DNA from: an uncultured Paraprevotella sp.
Lineage (GTDB): Bacteria; Bacteroidota; Bacteroidia; Bacteroidales; Bacteroidaceae
Assembly (NCBI GenBank): GCA_947177395.1
Contig: CAMWUI010000004.1
Location: 1 to 64,000, forward strand
DNA: 64,000 bases
Reading direction: 5' to 3'
The first letter of the stretch is position 1. The number at the start of each line of letters is the position of its first letter. The notes below the pieces were generated by a model. The model ran no database searches. It had not been told where the DNA came from and worked only from the letters and a program-made list of their open reading frames with translations. The translations under genes and the position numbers were made by a program. This document shows, one piece after another, positions 18,100-28,315 of the stretch.

Positions 18100-20523
18100 A
18101 TGATTCGAAAATTGCTTTTATTGTTAGTTTTTGTGATTCCTTTGTCTCTGGCAGAGGCTTATGCGGTCGTGGGGGAACTGAACCTTAATCGGGGCTGGAA
18201 GTTTCATTACGGAGATATGACTGGTGCTGAAACCGTTGGCTTTGATGACAGCAAATGGGAAATGATCAATGTGCCGCATGATTTCCAGATTCATCAACCA
18301 TGGGTAGAACCTTCTGCCGATGAGAAGCCGGATTTTACCAACCAAATGGCAAACATCGTCAGCCGCCTCAGTTCAAGAGGATTTAAAGAGATGGGAGTAG
18401 GGTGGTACCGTAAGGCAATCTGTCCGGATGATTCCTGGAAGGGGAAAAAGGTGTTGCTTGATTTCGGAGGTATAATGCTTGTAGGTGATGTCTATCTGAA
18501 CGGAGAACGTGTCGGAGGAACGGATTACGGTTATCTTGGATTTGAAGTAGACATTACCGACAGGTTGATATACGGACAACCGAATATTATTGCAGTGCGG
18601 GCGGATACGGGAACTCCGGAAAATTCGAGATGGTATACCGGCGGGGGACTTTATCGGGATGTCTGGCTTCGGCTTAAAGATTTGAAACAACATTTCACCC
18701 GTCATCCTCTGGCTATTACTACGCCTGTTGTGGACCGTACCCGCTCTTCGGTGGTTGTGAATGCCGAAATAGCAACCTTTGTAAAGACGGACAGCATACG
18801 GGTGGGCATAGAGATTTTTGATAATGAGGGAAACAAAATTTACGGTAGCGACAGAAAACATTGGTCTCACCCCCGTCAGCATGTGAGGGAGTTTCGTCTT
18901 GATAGTATCCTGCTGGATAATGTGATGCTTTGGGATTGTGACAATCCTGTATTGTACACGCTTGAGGCATCCATTTATCGTCCGGACGGTACGGTGGTCG
19001 ATAAGGTTCGCGAACGGTTTGGAATCCGTTCCGTTGAATTTTCTCCCGAATACGGCATGAAGCTCAACGGCAAGAAAGTCCTTTTGAAAGGAATTGCCAA
19101 TCATCATACCCTCGGAGCGCTCGGCGCAGCTGCATATCCGGCTGCCATGGAAAAGAGAATCAAACTGCTGAAAGAATTCGGATTCAATCATATCCGTACC
19201 TCTCACAATCCTTATAGCGAATCGTTTCTTGATCTTTGCGACGAGTATGGCATCCTTGTGGTAGACGAACTTTATGACAAATGGACCCGTCAATATTCCG
19301 GAGGACGCGTTCCGTGGAGCCAAAGATGGCAGGAAGATGTGCCGGAATGGGTCAGAAGAGACCGAAACCACCCGTCGGTAGTGATGTGGAGCCTTGGAAA
19401 CGAGTTGCAATTGATTCCCGATCTGCAATACAATGACTGGGGTATCACTCCTTATAAACTCCAGAAAACGCTACTTGAACGTTATGATACGACCCGTCCG
19501 GTGACGGTTGCCATGCATCCGCGGGGACGCAATGAACATACGGACTCTTTGCCGGCCCCCCTTGTAATGGAGACAGACATAGCCGCTTACAATTATCGCT
19601 ATATGTATTTCCCCGGCGATTCCCGTCGTTTCCCATGGATGATTTTCTATCAGAGCGAGGCCAATACTAGTAATCTCGGCCCCAATTTCTTTGAAATGGA
19701 TCTTGACCGGGTTGTAGGTCTGGCATATTGGGGAATGATAGATTATCTCGGGGAATCTCATGGATGGCCGGCAAAGGGATGGACTCAGGGCGTGTTTGAC
19801 ATATCGTTGGAGCCTAAGCCTATGGCGTATTTCCTTCGCAGTTTCTTTAAGCCCGATGAGCCGATGGTGTATATCGCGCCGTTTGAGAATACGGGAACAA
19901 AAGAGTGGAACGGAGTGGTCATGGGAGGTAAGAAGTTTACCGACAGTTGGAATTTCAATAAAGGAGATACCATTGATTTATACACATATACGAATGCCGG
20001 GGAGGTCGAACTGCTGCTTAACGGGAAGAGTCTTGGGCGTAAGAAGAATGATTTGGGGGATGCCCGGAAACGCAACAGGATAATCTGGGAGGGCATACCT
20101 TATGCCCCCGGTAAAATAGAAGCCGTCTCATATAACAACGGATCGGATAAGCCTGTTGCCCGTCATACGCTTTCCACATACGGGCGTGCAAAAAAGATGA
20201 AAGTGACCGGAGACAAAAAAGATTGGAAAGCGGATGGGACAGACCTTATACACGTCAAGGTGGAAGCCGTAGATAACCGGGGATTGCGGGATAAGTCGGC
20301 TGATTCTTTTCTTGAATTTGAAGTCGAGGGAAATGCCGAAATCGTTGGGGTGATAAATGGAGACATGAACAGTCATGAACTTTCTACGGGTACCGGCAGA
20401 AAGTTGTATAACGGCACCGCTACAGTCATCCTTAGAAGTAGCATGGAGCCCGGAATTGTGACTTTGCGAGTCCGGTCAGCAGATTTTCATGAAGTATCTG
20501 AATCTTTTAAAACAATTAAATAA
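18100..20523 (+). CDS. Glycoside hydrolase family 2 (beta-galactosidase-like)
   Basis: NLNRGWKFHYGD...NVPHDFQ; ANHHTLGALGAAAYPAAMEKRIKLLKEFGFNHIRTSHNPYSESFLDLCDEYGILVVDELYDKW; VVMWSLGNELQ; WMIFYQSEANTSN. Internal ATG at 18100 begins a signal peptide. Confidence 0.9.
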   Translation: MIRKLLLLLVFVIPLSLAEAYAVVGELNLNRGWKFHYGDMTGAETVGFDDSKWEMINVPHDFQIHQPWVEPSADEKPDFTNQMANIVSRLSSRGFKEMGVGWYRKAICPDDSWKGKKVLLDFGGIMLVGDVYLNGERVGGTDYGYLGFEVDITDRLIYGQPNIIAVRADTGTPENSRWYTGGGLYRDVWLRLKDLKQHFTRHPLAITTPVVDRTRSSVVVNAEIATFVKTDSIRVGIEIFDNEGNKIYGSDRKHWSHPRQHVREFRLDSILLDNVMLWDCDNPVLYTLEASIYRPDGTVVDKVRERFGIRSVEFSPEYGMKLNGKKVLLKGIANHHTLGALGAAAYPAAMEKRIKLLKEFGFNHIRTSHNPYSESFLDLCDEYGILVVDELYDKWTRQYSGGRVPWSQRWQEDVPEWVRRDRNHPSVVMWSLGNELQLIPDLQYNDWGITPYKLQKTLLERYDTTRPVTVAMHPRGRNEHTDSLPAPLVMETDIAAYNYRYMYFPGDSRRFPWMIFYQSEANTSNLGPNFFEMDLDRVVGLAYWGMIDYLGESHGWPAKGWTQGVFDISLEPKPMAYFLRSFFKPDEPMVYIAPFENTGTKEWNGVVMGGKKFTDSWNFNKGDTIDLYTYTNAGEVELLLNGKSLGRKKNDLGDARKRNRIIWEGIPYAPGKIEAVSYNNGSDKPVARHTLSTYGRAKKMKVTGDKKDWKADGTDLIHVKVEAVDNRGLRDKSADSFLEFEVEGNAEIVGVINGDMNSHELSTGTGRKLYNGTATVILRSSMEPGIVTLRVRSADFHEVSESFKTIK

Positions 20524-22418
20524 TGCATCTCTTTAATTTGAAGCTATTTCGTTCATATCATACCGTATGTACGTGTCTGGCCACGATGTGCACAGCTGTT
20601 TTCCCTGTGTTTATGACCGCTCAGTCCGCCTATGACTATTCTGGATTGAAGGTGGAGAAACTCAATCGCGGCGTCGTGGCGATAAGAGAATCGGAGGATT
20701 CTGTAGTCGTGTCGTGGCGTTATTTATCAACGGATTCTGAGAACCAGAAGTTTGATGTCTACCGCGACGGTAAGAAAGTAAACCGTGCGCCCATAACGCA
20801 AGCGACATTCTTTAAAGACGGTTTACCAAAAGGAAAATCTGTCAGATACGAAGTAAAGGCTTTGAAAGGAGGGCTCGGGGGAGAGTACATGCTTTCTGCC
20901 GATGCTCCAGCGGGATATATTGATATTCCGCTCGACAAACCGGAACTCGGTGTTGATCCATTTGGCAAGGAGTATTTTTATGTAGCCAATGACGCTTCTG
21001 TGGGTGATGTGGACGGTGACGGGCAGTTCGAAATCTTTTTGAAATGGGATCCGACTAATTCCCACGATAATGCTCACAATGGTTTTACGGGTCCCACGTT
21101 GATTGATTGTTACAGACTTGACGGAACGAAATTATGGCGGATAGACTTGGGCGAGAACATTCGTTCCGGTGCTCATTACACTCAGTTTCTGGTGGCGGAC
21201 TTTGACGGTGACGGTTGTGCGGAACTCATCTGCAAGACAGCGGACGGAACCCAGGACGGTACGGGGAAGGTTATCGGCGACCGACGTGCAGACTACCGCA
21301 ACATGAAAGGAAGAATAATTGCCGGTCCGGAATATCTTACTGTTTTTAACGGCCGGACAGGAGCGGCGATGGCGACAACTCAGTATCTTCCGGAAAGGGG
21401 AGAACTCAAGGATTGGGGCGACAGCTATGCCAACAGATCTGAACGTTATCTTGCCGCTACGGCTTACCTCGACGGCAAGACTCTCTCGGCCGTTATGTGC
21501 AGAGGGTATTATGCAAAAAGCGTGCTTGCTGCCTACGATTGGGACGGAAAGGAACTTAAAGTGCGCTGGGTATTCGATAGCAGTAATCCGGGATGTGAGG
21601 CTTATGCCGGTCAGGGAAATCACAATCTTAGAGTAGCGGACGTAGACGGTGACGGATGTGACGAGATTATTTATGGGCAGATGGCTGTGGACCATGACGG
21701 CACGGGGCTTTATTCGACAGGGATGTATCACGGGGATGCCATTCATTTGATCTCAGATGTAGCCAATCGGAAATATTATGTATGGGGATGCCATGAAAAC
21801 AAGAAAGACGGTACTACATTGCGGGATGCCGCTACGGGGGACGTGATCCTTCGTTTTCCCAGCAACAAGGATATCGGCAGGTGTATGGCGGCGGACATAG
21901 ATCCCAATTATCCCGGAGTTGAACTTTGGTCTCCGAATACCGGAGGTGTCAGGGCTTTCGACGGTACGCTTATCTCACCGGAAATGAAGTTTAAGAGCGA
22001 GGTGTCCGCGGGTATACCTGTGAATATGGCGGTATGGTGGGACGGTGATCTTCTTCGGGAATTGCTTGATAAAAATGAAGTGAGCAAGTATAATCCGCAG
22101 ACGGGAGCCTGTGACGTGATAAAGGTATTTGAGGGATGCATGTGGAACAACGGCACAAAAGCGAATCCCTGTCTCCAGGGGGATATCATAGGGGACTGGC
22201 GGGAAGAAGTGCTTATGCGCACAGAGGACAGCCGCCATCTCCGGCTTTATGTCACGACCGAGCCCACGGCTTACCGTTTCCATTCATTCTTGGAGGATCC
22301 TGCTTATCGTCACAGTCTTGCCAACCAGAATGTAGCTTATAATCAGCCAACGCAACCCGGATTTTATTTCGGTCCGGAACTTAAAGGAAAGAAATTCAGA
22401 GGAACATTGATCAAATAA
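20523..22418 (+). CDS. Rhamnogalacturonan lyase, PL11-like
   Basis: EKLNRGVVAIRESEDSVVVSWRYLSTDSENQKFDVYRDGKKVNRAPI; DGDGQFEIFLKWDPTNSHDNAHNGFTGPTLIDCYRLDGTKLWRIDLGENIRSGAHYTQFLVADFDGDGCAELICKTADGTQDGTG; C-term GFYFGPELKGK. Confidence 0.9.
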   Translation: MHLFNLKLFRSYHTVCTCLATMCTAVFPVFMTAQSAYDYSGLKVEKLNRGVVAIRESEDSVVVSWRYLSTDSENQKFDVYRDGKKVNRAPITQATFFKDGLPKGKSVRYEVKALKGGLGGEYMLSADAPAGYIDIPLDKPELGVDPFGKEYFYVANDASVGDVDGDGQFEIFLKWDPTNSHDNAHNGFTGPTLIDCYRLDGTKLWRIDLGENIRSGAHYTQFLVADFDGDGCAELICKTADGTQDGTGKVIGDRRADYRNMKGRIIAGPEYLTVFNGRTGAAMATTQYLPERGELKDWGDSYANRSERYLAATAYLDGKTLSAVMCRGYYAKSVLAAYDWDGKELKVRWVFDSSNPGCEAYAGQGNHNLRVADVDGDGCDEIIYGQMAVDHDGTGLYSTGMYHGDAIHLISDVANRKYYVWGCHENKKDGTTLRDAATGDVILRFPSNKDIGRCMAADIDPNYPGVELWSPNTGGVRAFDGTLISPEMKFKSEVSAGIPVNMAVWWDGDLLRELLDKNEVSKYNPQTGACDVIKVFEGCMWNNGTKANPCLQGDIIGDWREEVLMRTEDSRHLRLYVTTEPTAYRFHSFLEDPAYRHSLANQNVAYNQPTQPGFYFGPELKGKKFRGTLIK

Positions 22419-22425
22419 AAGAAAA

Positions 22426-25242
22426 ATGAAACGTTTTGTTCTTGGTTTTATAGCGATGTCTTTTTTCGTGTCCGTGGCTTGTTTCGGGCAGAATCATGTG
22501 GCATCTCCCATGAAAGATATCAACGGAGTCGTAGACAATACCCTTGACAGCCTCAACAAGGCGCGTACAGCACGTCCGGTTGCCGGTTCTACGAGAATCG
22601 GTTCAAATCCTGTGCTTTTCCTGGTTGGTAATTCAACTATGCGTACCGGTACGCTGGGTAACGGCGATAACGGACAATGGGGGTGGGGGTATTTTATGCC
22701 GGAATATTTCGATGCCTCAAAAATTACAGTCGAAAATCATGCTCTCGGAGGGATGAGTAGCCGCACATTCTATAACCGTCTGTGGAGAGAGGTGGCGGAA
22801 GGTATAAAACCGGGTGACTGGGTTATAATCGAACTCGGCCATAATGACAACGGACCGTATGACAGCGGGAGAGCGCGTGCATCGATACCGGGTATCGGTG
22901 AGGAAAGCCTTGAGGTGACGATAAAGGAAACCGGAGTGAAAGATACGGTTTATTCTTATGGAGAGTATATGCGCCGCTATGTCCGTGAAGTGAAATCGCT
23001 TGGCGCACATCCTATATTGTTCTCACTGACTCCGAGAAACGCGTGGGTGGACAAGGACAGTACCGTCGTTGCGCGGGTGAACAAGACTTTCGGACTTTGG
23101 GCAAAACAGGTGGCTGAGTCGGAAAATATACCGTTTGTCGACCTTAACGATATAACGGCAAGGAAATATGAACGTTTCGGCAAGGAAAAGGTAAAGACAA
23201 TGTTCTATATCGACCGTATTCACACTTCGGAATTCGGTGCGAGGGTGAATGCCGAGTCTGCTGTGGAAGGACTTGCCGCTCTTGAGGGAGTAGCATTGAA
23301 GGATTACCTTCTGCCAGTGGAACAGGATACTATAACCGGTTCGTCAAGGAAAGGAAACAACCCTGTGGTTTTTACAATCGGTGACAGCACGGTTAAGAAC
23401 GAAGACAGCGGTGAAGACAGTATGTGGGGGTGGGGCAGTGTGCTCGAAGAATTTTTCGATGCGGCCGGAATCAGTGTGGAAAACCATGCCATGGCCGGGC
23501 GCAGTGCCAGAACTTTTCTTGACGAGGGAAGATGGGACAAAGTCTACAAAGCTTTACGTCCCGGAGATTATGTCATCATGCAGTTCGGTCATAATGATGG
23601 TGGGGACATCAACACCGGCAAGGCACGCGGCGAACTTCACGGCGCGGGACCCGAAAGCAAAGTCTTTAGAATGGAAAAGACCGGGAAGAATCAGGTTGTG
23701 TATACGTATGGATGGTACCTGCGCAAATTTATTCTGGATGCGAAAGAGAAAGGTGCCATTCCAATTGTGTTAAGCCATACTCCGCGAAACAAGTGGCATG
23801 ACGGGAAGATAGAAAGCAATGCGAACGATTTCGGGTTGTGGGCGCGTCAGGCAGCCCGTCAGGCTGGTGCTTATTTTATAGATCTGAATAGTATTTCCGG
23901 AAAGAAGTTGCAGGCTCTTGGAGAAAACAACACTTCTTCTTTTTTCAAAAACGATCATACACATACCTCCCAAAAAGGCGCGAGGCTTAACGCCGGGAGT
24001 ATTGTGGAAGGGATTCGGGGGCTGGATTGCGGGCTGAAGACGTACTTAAAGCCGATGAATTTCACATTCCGGTTGGACGGGGATATTCCGGCTTACAATG
24101 AATATGACGGTTTCGGGTATGACTGCGGCACGTTCCCGTCAAAAAACGGGGAACGGCCGTATTACTTTTCTCTGCGGGTGCCGGACGGCAATTATCTTGT
24201 GACTCTGACTCTGGGAAACCGCAAGCGGAAGAGTGTGACAACTGTAAGAGCCGAGAGCAGGAGATTGATGCTCGATGGCGCAGAAGTCAAAAAGGGCGGA
24301 CGCAAGTCCTGTTCTTTTGTCGTGAATAAAAGATGCACCGCGATAAACCTGACAGATTCTGTAAAGATAAATCCGCGGGAAGTGGGAACCTTTACATGGG
24401 ACGACAGACTGACTCTTGAGATAACCGGGAAATCACCGTCTGTAAGTGAAATTACCATACGTCCCGTCACTGATGCCGACAGTGTGACTACGGTTTTCCT
24501 CTGTGGAAACAGTACGGTTGTGGATCAGACCGGAGAACCTTGGACGAGTTGGGGACAGATAATACCGGCTTATTTTGATGACAAGGTCGCCATCTCTAAT
24601 CATGCCGAGAGTGGAGAGAGGGCTTCATCGTTTCTTGCTTCCCGACGCCTTGACAAAGTGTTTTCCATGGCAAAGCCAGGTGACTGGATTGTCATGGAAT
24701 TCGGGCATAACGATCAGAAAGAGAAAGGCCCCGGCAAGGGAGCGTACTATAACTTTTCGACGAATCTGAAGATATTTGTCGACCGCGCCCGGAAGGCTGG
24801 TTTGCATCCGTTGTTTGTAACTCCCACGGCACGGAGGTTCTTTAATGAAGATGGCAGCGTGCGGGACACGCATCTGGACTATCCCGAAGCCATGCGCAAG
24901 GTGGCCGAGCGCGAGGGTGTGCCGGTGATAGAACTGAACGGTATGACGAAACAGCTTTATCGGGCATTGGGAGAAGAACAGTCCAAAAAGGCATTCGTAC
25001 ATTATCCGGCCGGTACATATCCGGGGCAGAAGGATGCTTGGGCGGACAATACTCATTTTAATGCCTACGGTGCCACGCAGGTGGCCAAATGTGTCGTGGA
25101 AGGCATCCGCAAGGTCGCTCCGGAATTGGCAAGACACTTGATAGATTTGCCTCGCTATTCTCCGGAGCATCCGGATGATCCCGAGACGTTCTATTGGCCG
25201 AAAGCTTTGTCCTCCCAGATAGAGAAGCCTTATGGAAATTGA
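22426..25242 (+). CDS. Triple SGNH/GDSL hydrolase, rhamnogalacturonan acetylesterase (CE12-like)
   Basis: Three catalytic-motif sets: LVGNSTM..GHND..DRIHTS; TIGDSTV..GHND..DHTHTS; LCGNSTV..GHND..DNTHFN; intervening beta-rich module FRLDGDIPAYNEYDGFGYDCGTF. Confidence 0.88.
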   Translation: MKRFVLGFIAMSFFVSVACFGQNHVASPMKDINGVVDNTLDSLNKARTARPVAGSTRIGSNPVLFLVGNSTMRTGTLGNGDNGQWGWGYFMPEYFDASKITVENHALGGMSSRTFYNRLWREVAEGIKPGDWVIIELGHNDNGPYDSGRARASIPGIGEESLEVTIKETGVKDTVYSYGEYMRRYVREVKSLGAHPILFSLTPRNAWVDKDSTVVARVNKTFGLWAKQVAESENIPFVDLNDITARKYERFGKEKVKTMFYIDRIHTSEFGARVNAESAVEGLAALEGVALKDYLLPVEQDTITGSSRKGNNPVVFTIGDSTVKNEDSGEDSMWGWGSVLEEFFDAAGISVENHAMAGRSARTFLDEGRWDKVYKALRPGDYVIMQFGHNDGGDINTGKARGELHGAGPESKVFRMEKTGKNQVVYTYGWYLRKFILDAKEKGAIPIVLSHTPRNKWHDGKIESNANDFGLWARQAARQAGAYFIDLNSISGKKLQALGENNTSSFFKNDHTHTSQKGARLNAGSIVEGIRGLDCGLKTYLKPMNFTFRLDGDIPAYNEYDGFGYDCGTFPSKNGERPYYFSLRVPDGNYLVTLTLGNRKRKSVTTVRAESRRLMLDGAEVKKGGRKSCSFVVNKRCTAINLTDSVKINPREVGTFTWDDRLTLEITGKSPSVSEITIRPVTDADSVTTVFLCGNSTVVDQTGEPWTSWGQIIPAYFDDKVAISNHAESGERASSFLASRRLDKVFSMAKPGDWIVMEFGHNDQKEKGPGKGAYYNFSTNLKIFVDRARKAGLHPLFVTPTARRFFNEDGSVRDTHLDYPEAMRKVAEREGVPVIELNGMTKQLYRALGEEQSKKAFVHYPAGTYPGQKDAWADNTHFNAYGATQVAKCVVEGIRKVAPELARHLIDLPRYSPEHPDDPETFYWPKALSSQIEKPYGN

Positions 25243-25286
25243 ACACGGTTCGGGGAGTTATGAATTTTAAAGTAGTTCTATAAACG

Positions 25287-26711
25287 ATGATTATGAATAG
25301 ATACCTTTTGTTTGTATGTGTTTCGGTGATGTTGGGCAGTTGTGCTGAAAAGAAAAACCGGGTGGCTGAAGAAATCAATGATTCCACGTCTCCGCTCCAT
25401 TTGCTGAGGCCGGATTACAAAATACCTTACGGTGAACTTGATGTGGATTCTGTCAAAGCTGATGTTGACAGGGTTTTTGAGTATATAAGCAGTGTCACGC
25501 CAGCCAAGGTCGTGGATGAGAATGGGAATGAGATAGAACCGGAGACGGTGCTTCCCGACAGTGCGAAACTGAACCAGGGTACGTTCCGGCTGACGAGCTA
25601 TGAATGGGCGGTGGCATATATGGCACTTCTTGATGCGGCCCGGATACTGGAAGAGCCGCGTTACAGCGCTTATGTGACCGGTCGTATCGGTTTTCTCGGT
25701 AAGGTCGCTCCTGCATTTGAAGAACTTTATCAGCGTACCAGCCGTCCTGACGGACAGATGAGACAGGTGATAGCTCCGGCTTCGCTCGATGATGCGGGGG
25801 CTATGTCCGGGGCGTTTATGCTGGCGGCTCTCTGTGATTCCTCGCTTGATGTGAAGGACATCATCGAGCGTTATTATAATATAGTAGAGACGGCTGCTTT
25901 GCGTTTACCCGACGGTACGATTGCGAGAAACCGGCCGCATCACAACTCCGTATGGCTCGACGACATGTTTATGGCCCTTCCCGCCATGGCTGTCAGAAGC
26001 AAGTATACCGGCAATCCTTCATATCTTGATGACGCGGCAAGGACTGCCCTCGGTTTCTTCCGGCGGATGTGGATGCCTGAAAAGCAGCTTTTCCGCCATG
26101 GGTATGTGGAAGGACTCGAAACACAGCCTCGCATGGCTTGGGGACGGGCCAACGGATGGGCGTTGCTGACGATGTGCCGTTTGCTTGATGAGTTGCCAGA
26201 GGAACATACCGGAAGACAAGCGATTCTTGATATGTATAAACAGCATGTGAGAGGGCTGACCGACTGTCAGAATAAAGATGGTTTCTGGCATCAGTTGCTC
26301 GACAGAAACGATTCTTATCCGGAGACGTCGGCTACAGCAATCTTCGCTTATTGTATAGCCCACGGAGTAAACAGCGGGTGGCTTGACGCGGTCACTTACG
26401 GTCCCGTGGCCCAGTTGGCTTGGGAAGCTGTTTCTACAAAGATAAACGACCGGGGGGAAGTGGAGGATGTGTGTGTCGGTACGGGTATGGGATTTGAACC
26501 GGCATACTATTACTACCGGCCAGTGAGTGCAAAGGCGGCACATGGATACGGTCCTGTCATCTGGGCCGGTGCCGAAATGGTGAAGATGCTCGAGAGTGGT
26601 TATCCGAGGGTAAACGATAGTGCGGTTCATTATTACAGAAAAGATCCGCATGCCTCCACTCCCATATTCTCACTCGATGAGAACGGGGAAGCTATTGAAA
26701 TAAAACATTGA
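25287..26711 (+). CDS. GH105 unsaturated rhamnogalacturonyl hydrolase-like lipoprotein
   Basis: Lipobox MLGSCAEKK; NRPHHNSVWLDDMFMALPAMAVRSKYTG; RMAWGRANGWALLTMCRLLDELPEEH; DGFWHQLLDRNDSYPETSATAIFAYCIAHGVN. Confidence 0.88.
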   Translation: MIMNRYLLFVCVSVMLGSCAEKKNRVAEEINDSTSPLHLLRPDYKIPYGELDVDSVKADVDRVFEYISSVTPAKVVDENGNEIEPETVLPDSAKLNQGTFRLTSYEWAVAYMALLDAARILEEPRYSAYVTGRIGFLGKVAPAFEELYQRTSRPDGQMRQVIAPASLDDAGAMSGAFMLAALCDSSLDVKDIIERYYNIVETAALRLPDGTIARNRPHHNSVWLDDMFMALPAMAVRSKYTGNPSYLDDAARTALGFFRRMWMPEKQLFRHGYVEGLETQPRMAWGRANGWALLTMCRLLDELPEEHTGRQAILDMYKQHVRGLTDCQNKDGFWHQLLDRNDSYPETSATAIFAYCIAHGVNSGWLDAVTYGPVAQLAWEAVSTKINDRGEVEDVCVGTGMGFEPAYYYYRPVSAKAAHGYGPVIWAGAEMVKMLESGYPRVNDSAVHYYRKDPHASTPIFSLDENGEAIEIKH

Positions 26712-27601
26712 TGACTATGATGCGATTTATTTGTATCCTGATGCTGTCGGGATGTTGTGTGTATTCCCATGCGGATACCGATGCCTATATTAAATTGTTT
26801 GACCATCATGGCAAACATCCGAGAGTCGTTTCGGTCACGTTTCCGGGAAACGCGAATACGCTCGACATGTATAACAGCATATACGGACACGGTGCGGTGA
26901 TAGAAAACCCTTGGGTGGCATTCAGAATCTATATGGACAACCGGCAGAGTCTGGACCTGTATGTCAAGCAGAAACCGCAAATGGAATTGGATGTCACCGG
27001 TTTTTATACTACTCCGGAGCAACTTGCCGGAGGGTATGGCTGCGATGTGCTTTGGGCGGGGAAAAGCATTGCCGCCGGTTCATTCAGGGGCTGGCAGGAC
27101 AATGCCCCCGTGACGATAGATACCGTGTCGGCAAGGACACAGACGGTGCTTTCCTCCTCGTGTGTAGAGGTGGTCGACAGGGAATGGGTGTATAACGGGC
27201 ATAAAATCAATATGTTGCAGAAATACAGCGTGAAGGAGGATTCACGTGACCTTTGGGTGGAGATTACCTTGGAGGGACATGAGGATACGGATTTGTTTTG
27301 TACGGGAATACAGAAACTTGAAATCGATAACACCGGGTTTATCCGGCAACATGGCGTGGCCGCCTCGTGGGGAAAGAACGTGCCTGACAAGTCTTACCCC
27401 GATATGGTGGAGCAGGTCGGTCTTTCGATCTTTATTGATACCGAATATATTGTGGATGTCGTGGAGGACGAACTGAATTATATATTTGTGGTACGTCCCG
27501 ACCGGAACGGGAAGATACGTTATAAAGTGAGAGCTGCGGGAGACCGGGAGAAAGACGGCTTCAAGTCGGCGCAACAATGGTTCGATGCTATCGAAAAATA
27601 A
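26711..27601 (+). CDS. DUF4861-type protein associated with pectin utilisation
   Basis: Start overlaps the GH105 stop (TGATG). NTLDMYNSIYGHGAVIENPWVAFRIYMDNRQSLDLYVKQKPQMELDVTGFYTTPEQLAGGYGCDVLWAGKSIAAGSFRGW pattern. Confidence 0.75.
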   Translation: MTMMRFICILMLSGCCVYSHADTDAYIKLFDHHGKHPRVVSVTFPGNANTLDMYNSIYGHGAVIENPWVAFRIYMDNRQSLDLYVKQKPQMELDVTGFYTTPEQLAGGYGCDVLWAGKSIAAGSFRGWQDNAPVTIDTVSARTQTVLSSSCVEVVDREWVYNGHKINMLQKYSVKEDSRDLWVEITLEGHEDTDLFCTGIQKLEIDNTGFIRQHGVAASWGKNVPDKSYPDMVEQVGLSIFIDTEYIVDVVEDELNYIFVVRPDRNGKIRYKVRAAGDREKDGFKSAQQWFDAIEK

Positions 27602-27611
27602 CGTCTTGAGA

Positions 27612-27666
27612 AAAGAAAATCGCCTCCGGAAAGTTAGTAGACAACCTTCCGGAGGCGATTTTCTTT
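27612..27666. terminator. Bidirectional terminator between convergent operons (20-bp perfect stem)
   Basis: aaagaaaatcgcctccggaa (27612-27631) / ttccggaggcgattttcttt (27647-27666), 15-nt loop, T-run on both strands. Confidence 0.9.
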
Positions 27667-27686
27667 TTATTGTTGATTCTCTGTAT

Positions 27687-28304
27687 TTATAGTTTTTCTA
27701 TCCATGCCGATACCGTTCGCAGTGCCTGTTCGCGCGCATTTTGTGCCGTGGCTCCTTTCAGGGCAAGTCCTTTGCCTATAACGGCACCCTTGCAGACTTC
27801 GGCTATATGGCGTTCCGTACCCGACAATCCACTGCCCTCGTGAGTACAGAAGGGGATGACGGTCTTGCCCTGCCAGCGGTGTTTCCCGATGAAGGTGTAG
27901 ACGGGCATCGGCATGTCGCCCCACCAGTTGGGATAGCCGATGAACACCACATCATAGTCTTCCACCGCTACATCCCCCTTGACGGCGGGCCGTGCACCGG
28001 CCTCTTTTTCCTTTTTGGCTATTTCCACACAAGCATCGTATGCTTCCGGATACGCCTTTTCGGGAACAATTTCGAACAACTTTCCTCCCGTGGCCTTCGC
28101 TATCATCTCCGCCACGATGTGCGTGTTGCCCTTTGTGATGTTGCCTACGGCGTAGTTCTCGCCCGTGCGTGAGAAAAACGCGACCAATACTTTCTTGTCT
28201 GTCAGGTTCATACCATTGTGTTTTTTTATACTGTTCTGTGCGAATGACACGGACCACAGAGCCGATGCCACCATGAGAACAAGCATACATGTTAGTTTCT
28301 TCAT
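27687..28304 (-). CDS. Flavodoxin-family protein with signal peptide
   Basis: KVLVAFFSRTGENYAVGNITKGNTHIVAEMIAKATGGKLFEI; YDVVFIGYPNWWGDMPMPVYTFI; FCTHEGSGLSGTE. Confidence 0.88.
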   Translation of the reverse strand: MKKLTCMLVLMVASALWSVSFAQNSIKKHNGMNLTDKKVLVAFFSRTGENYAVGNITKGNTHIVAEMIAKATGGKLFEIVPEKAYPEAYDACVEIAKKEKEAGARPAVKGDVAVEDYDVVFIGYPNWWGDMPMPVYTFIGKHRWQGKTVIPFCTHEGSGLSGTERHIAEVCKGAVIGKGLALKGATAQNAREQALRTVSAWIEKL

Positions 28305-28315
28305 TGCCGTTGTTT

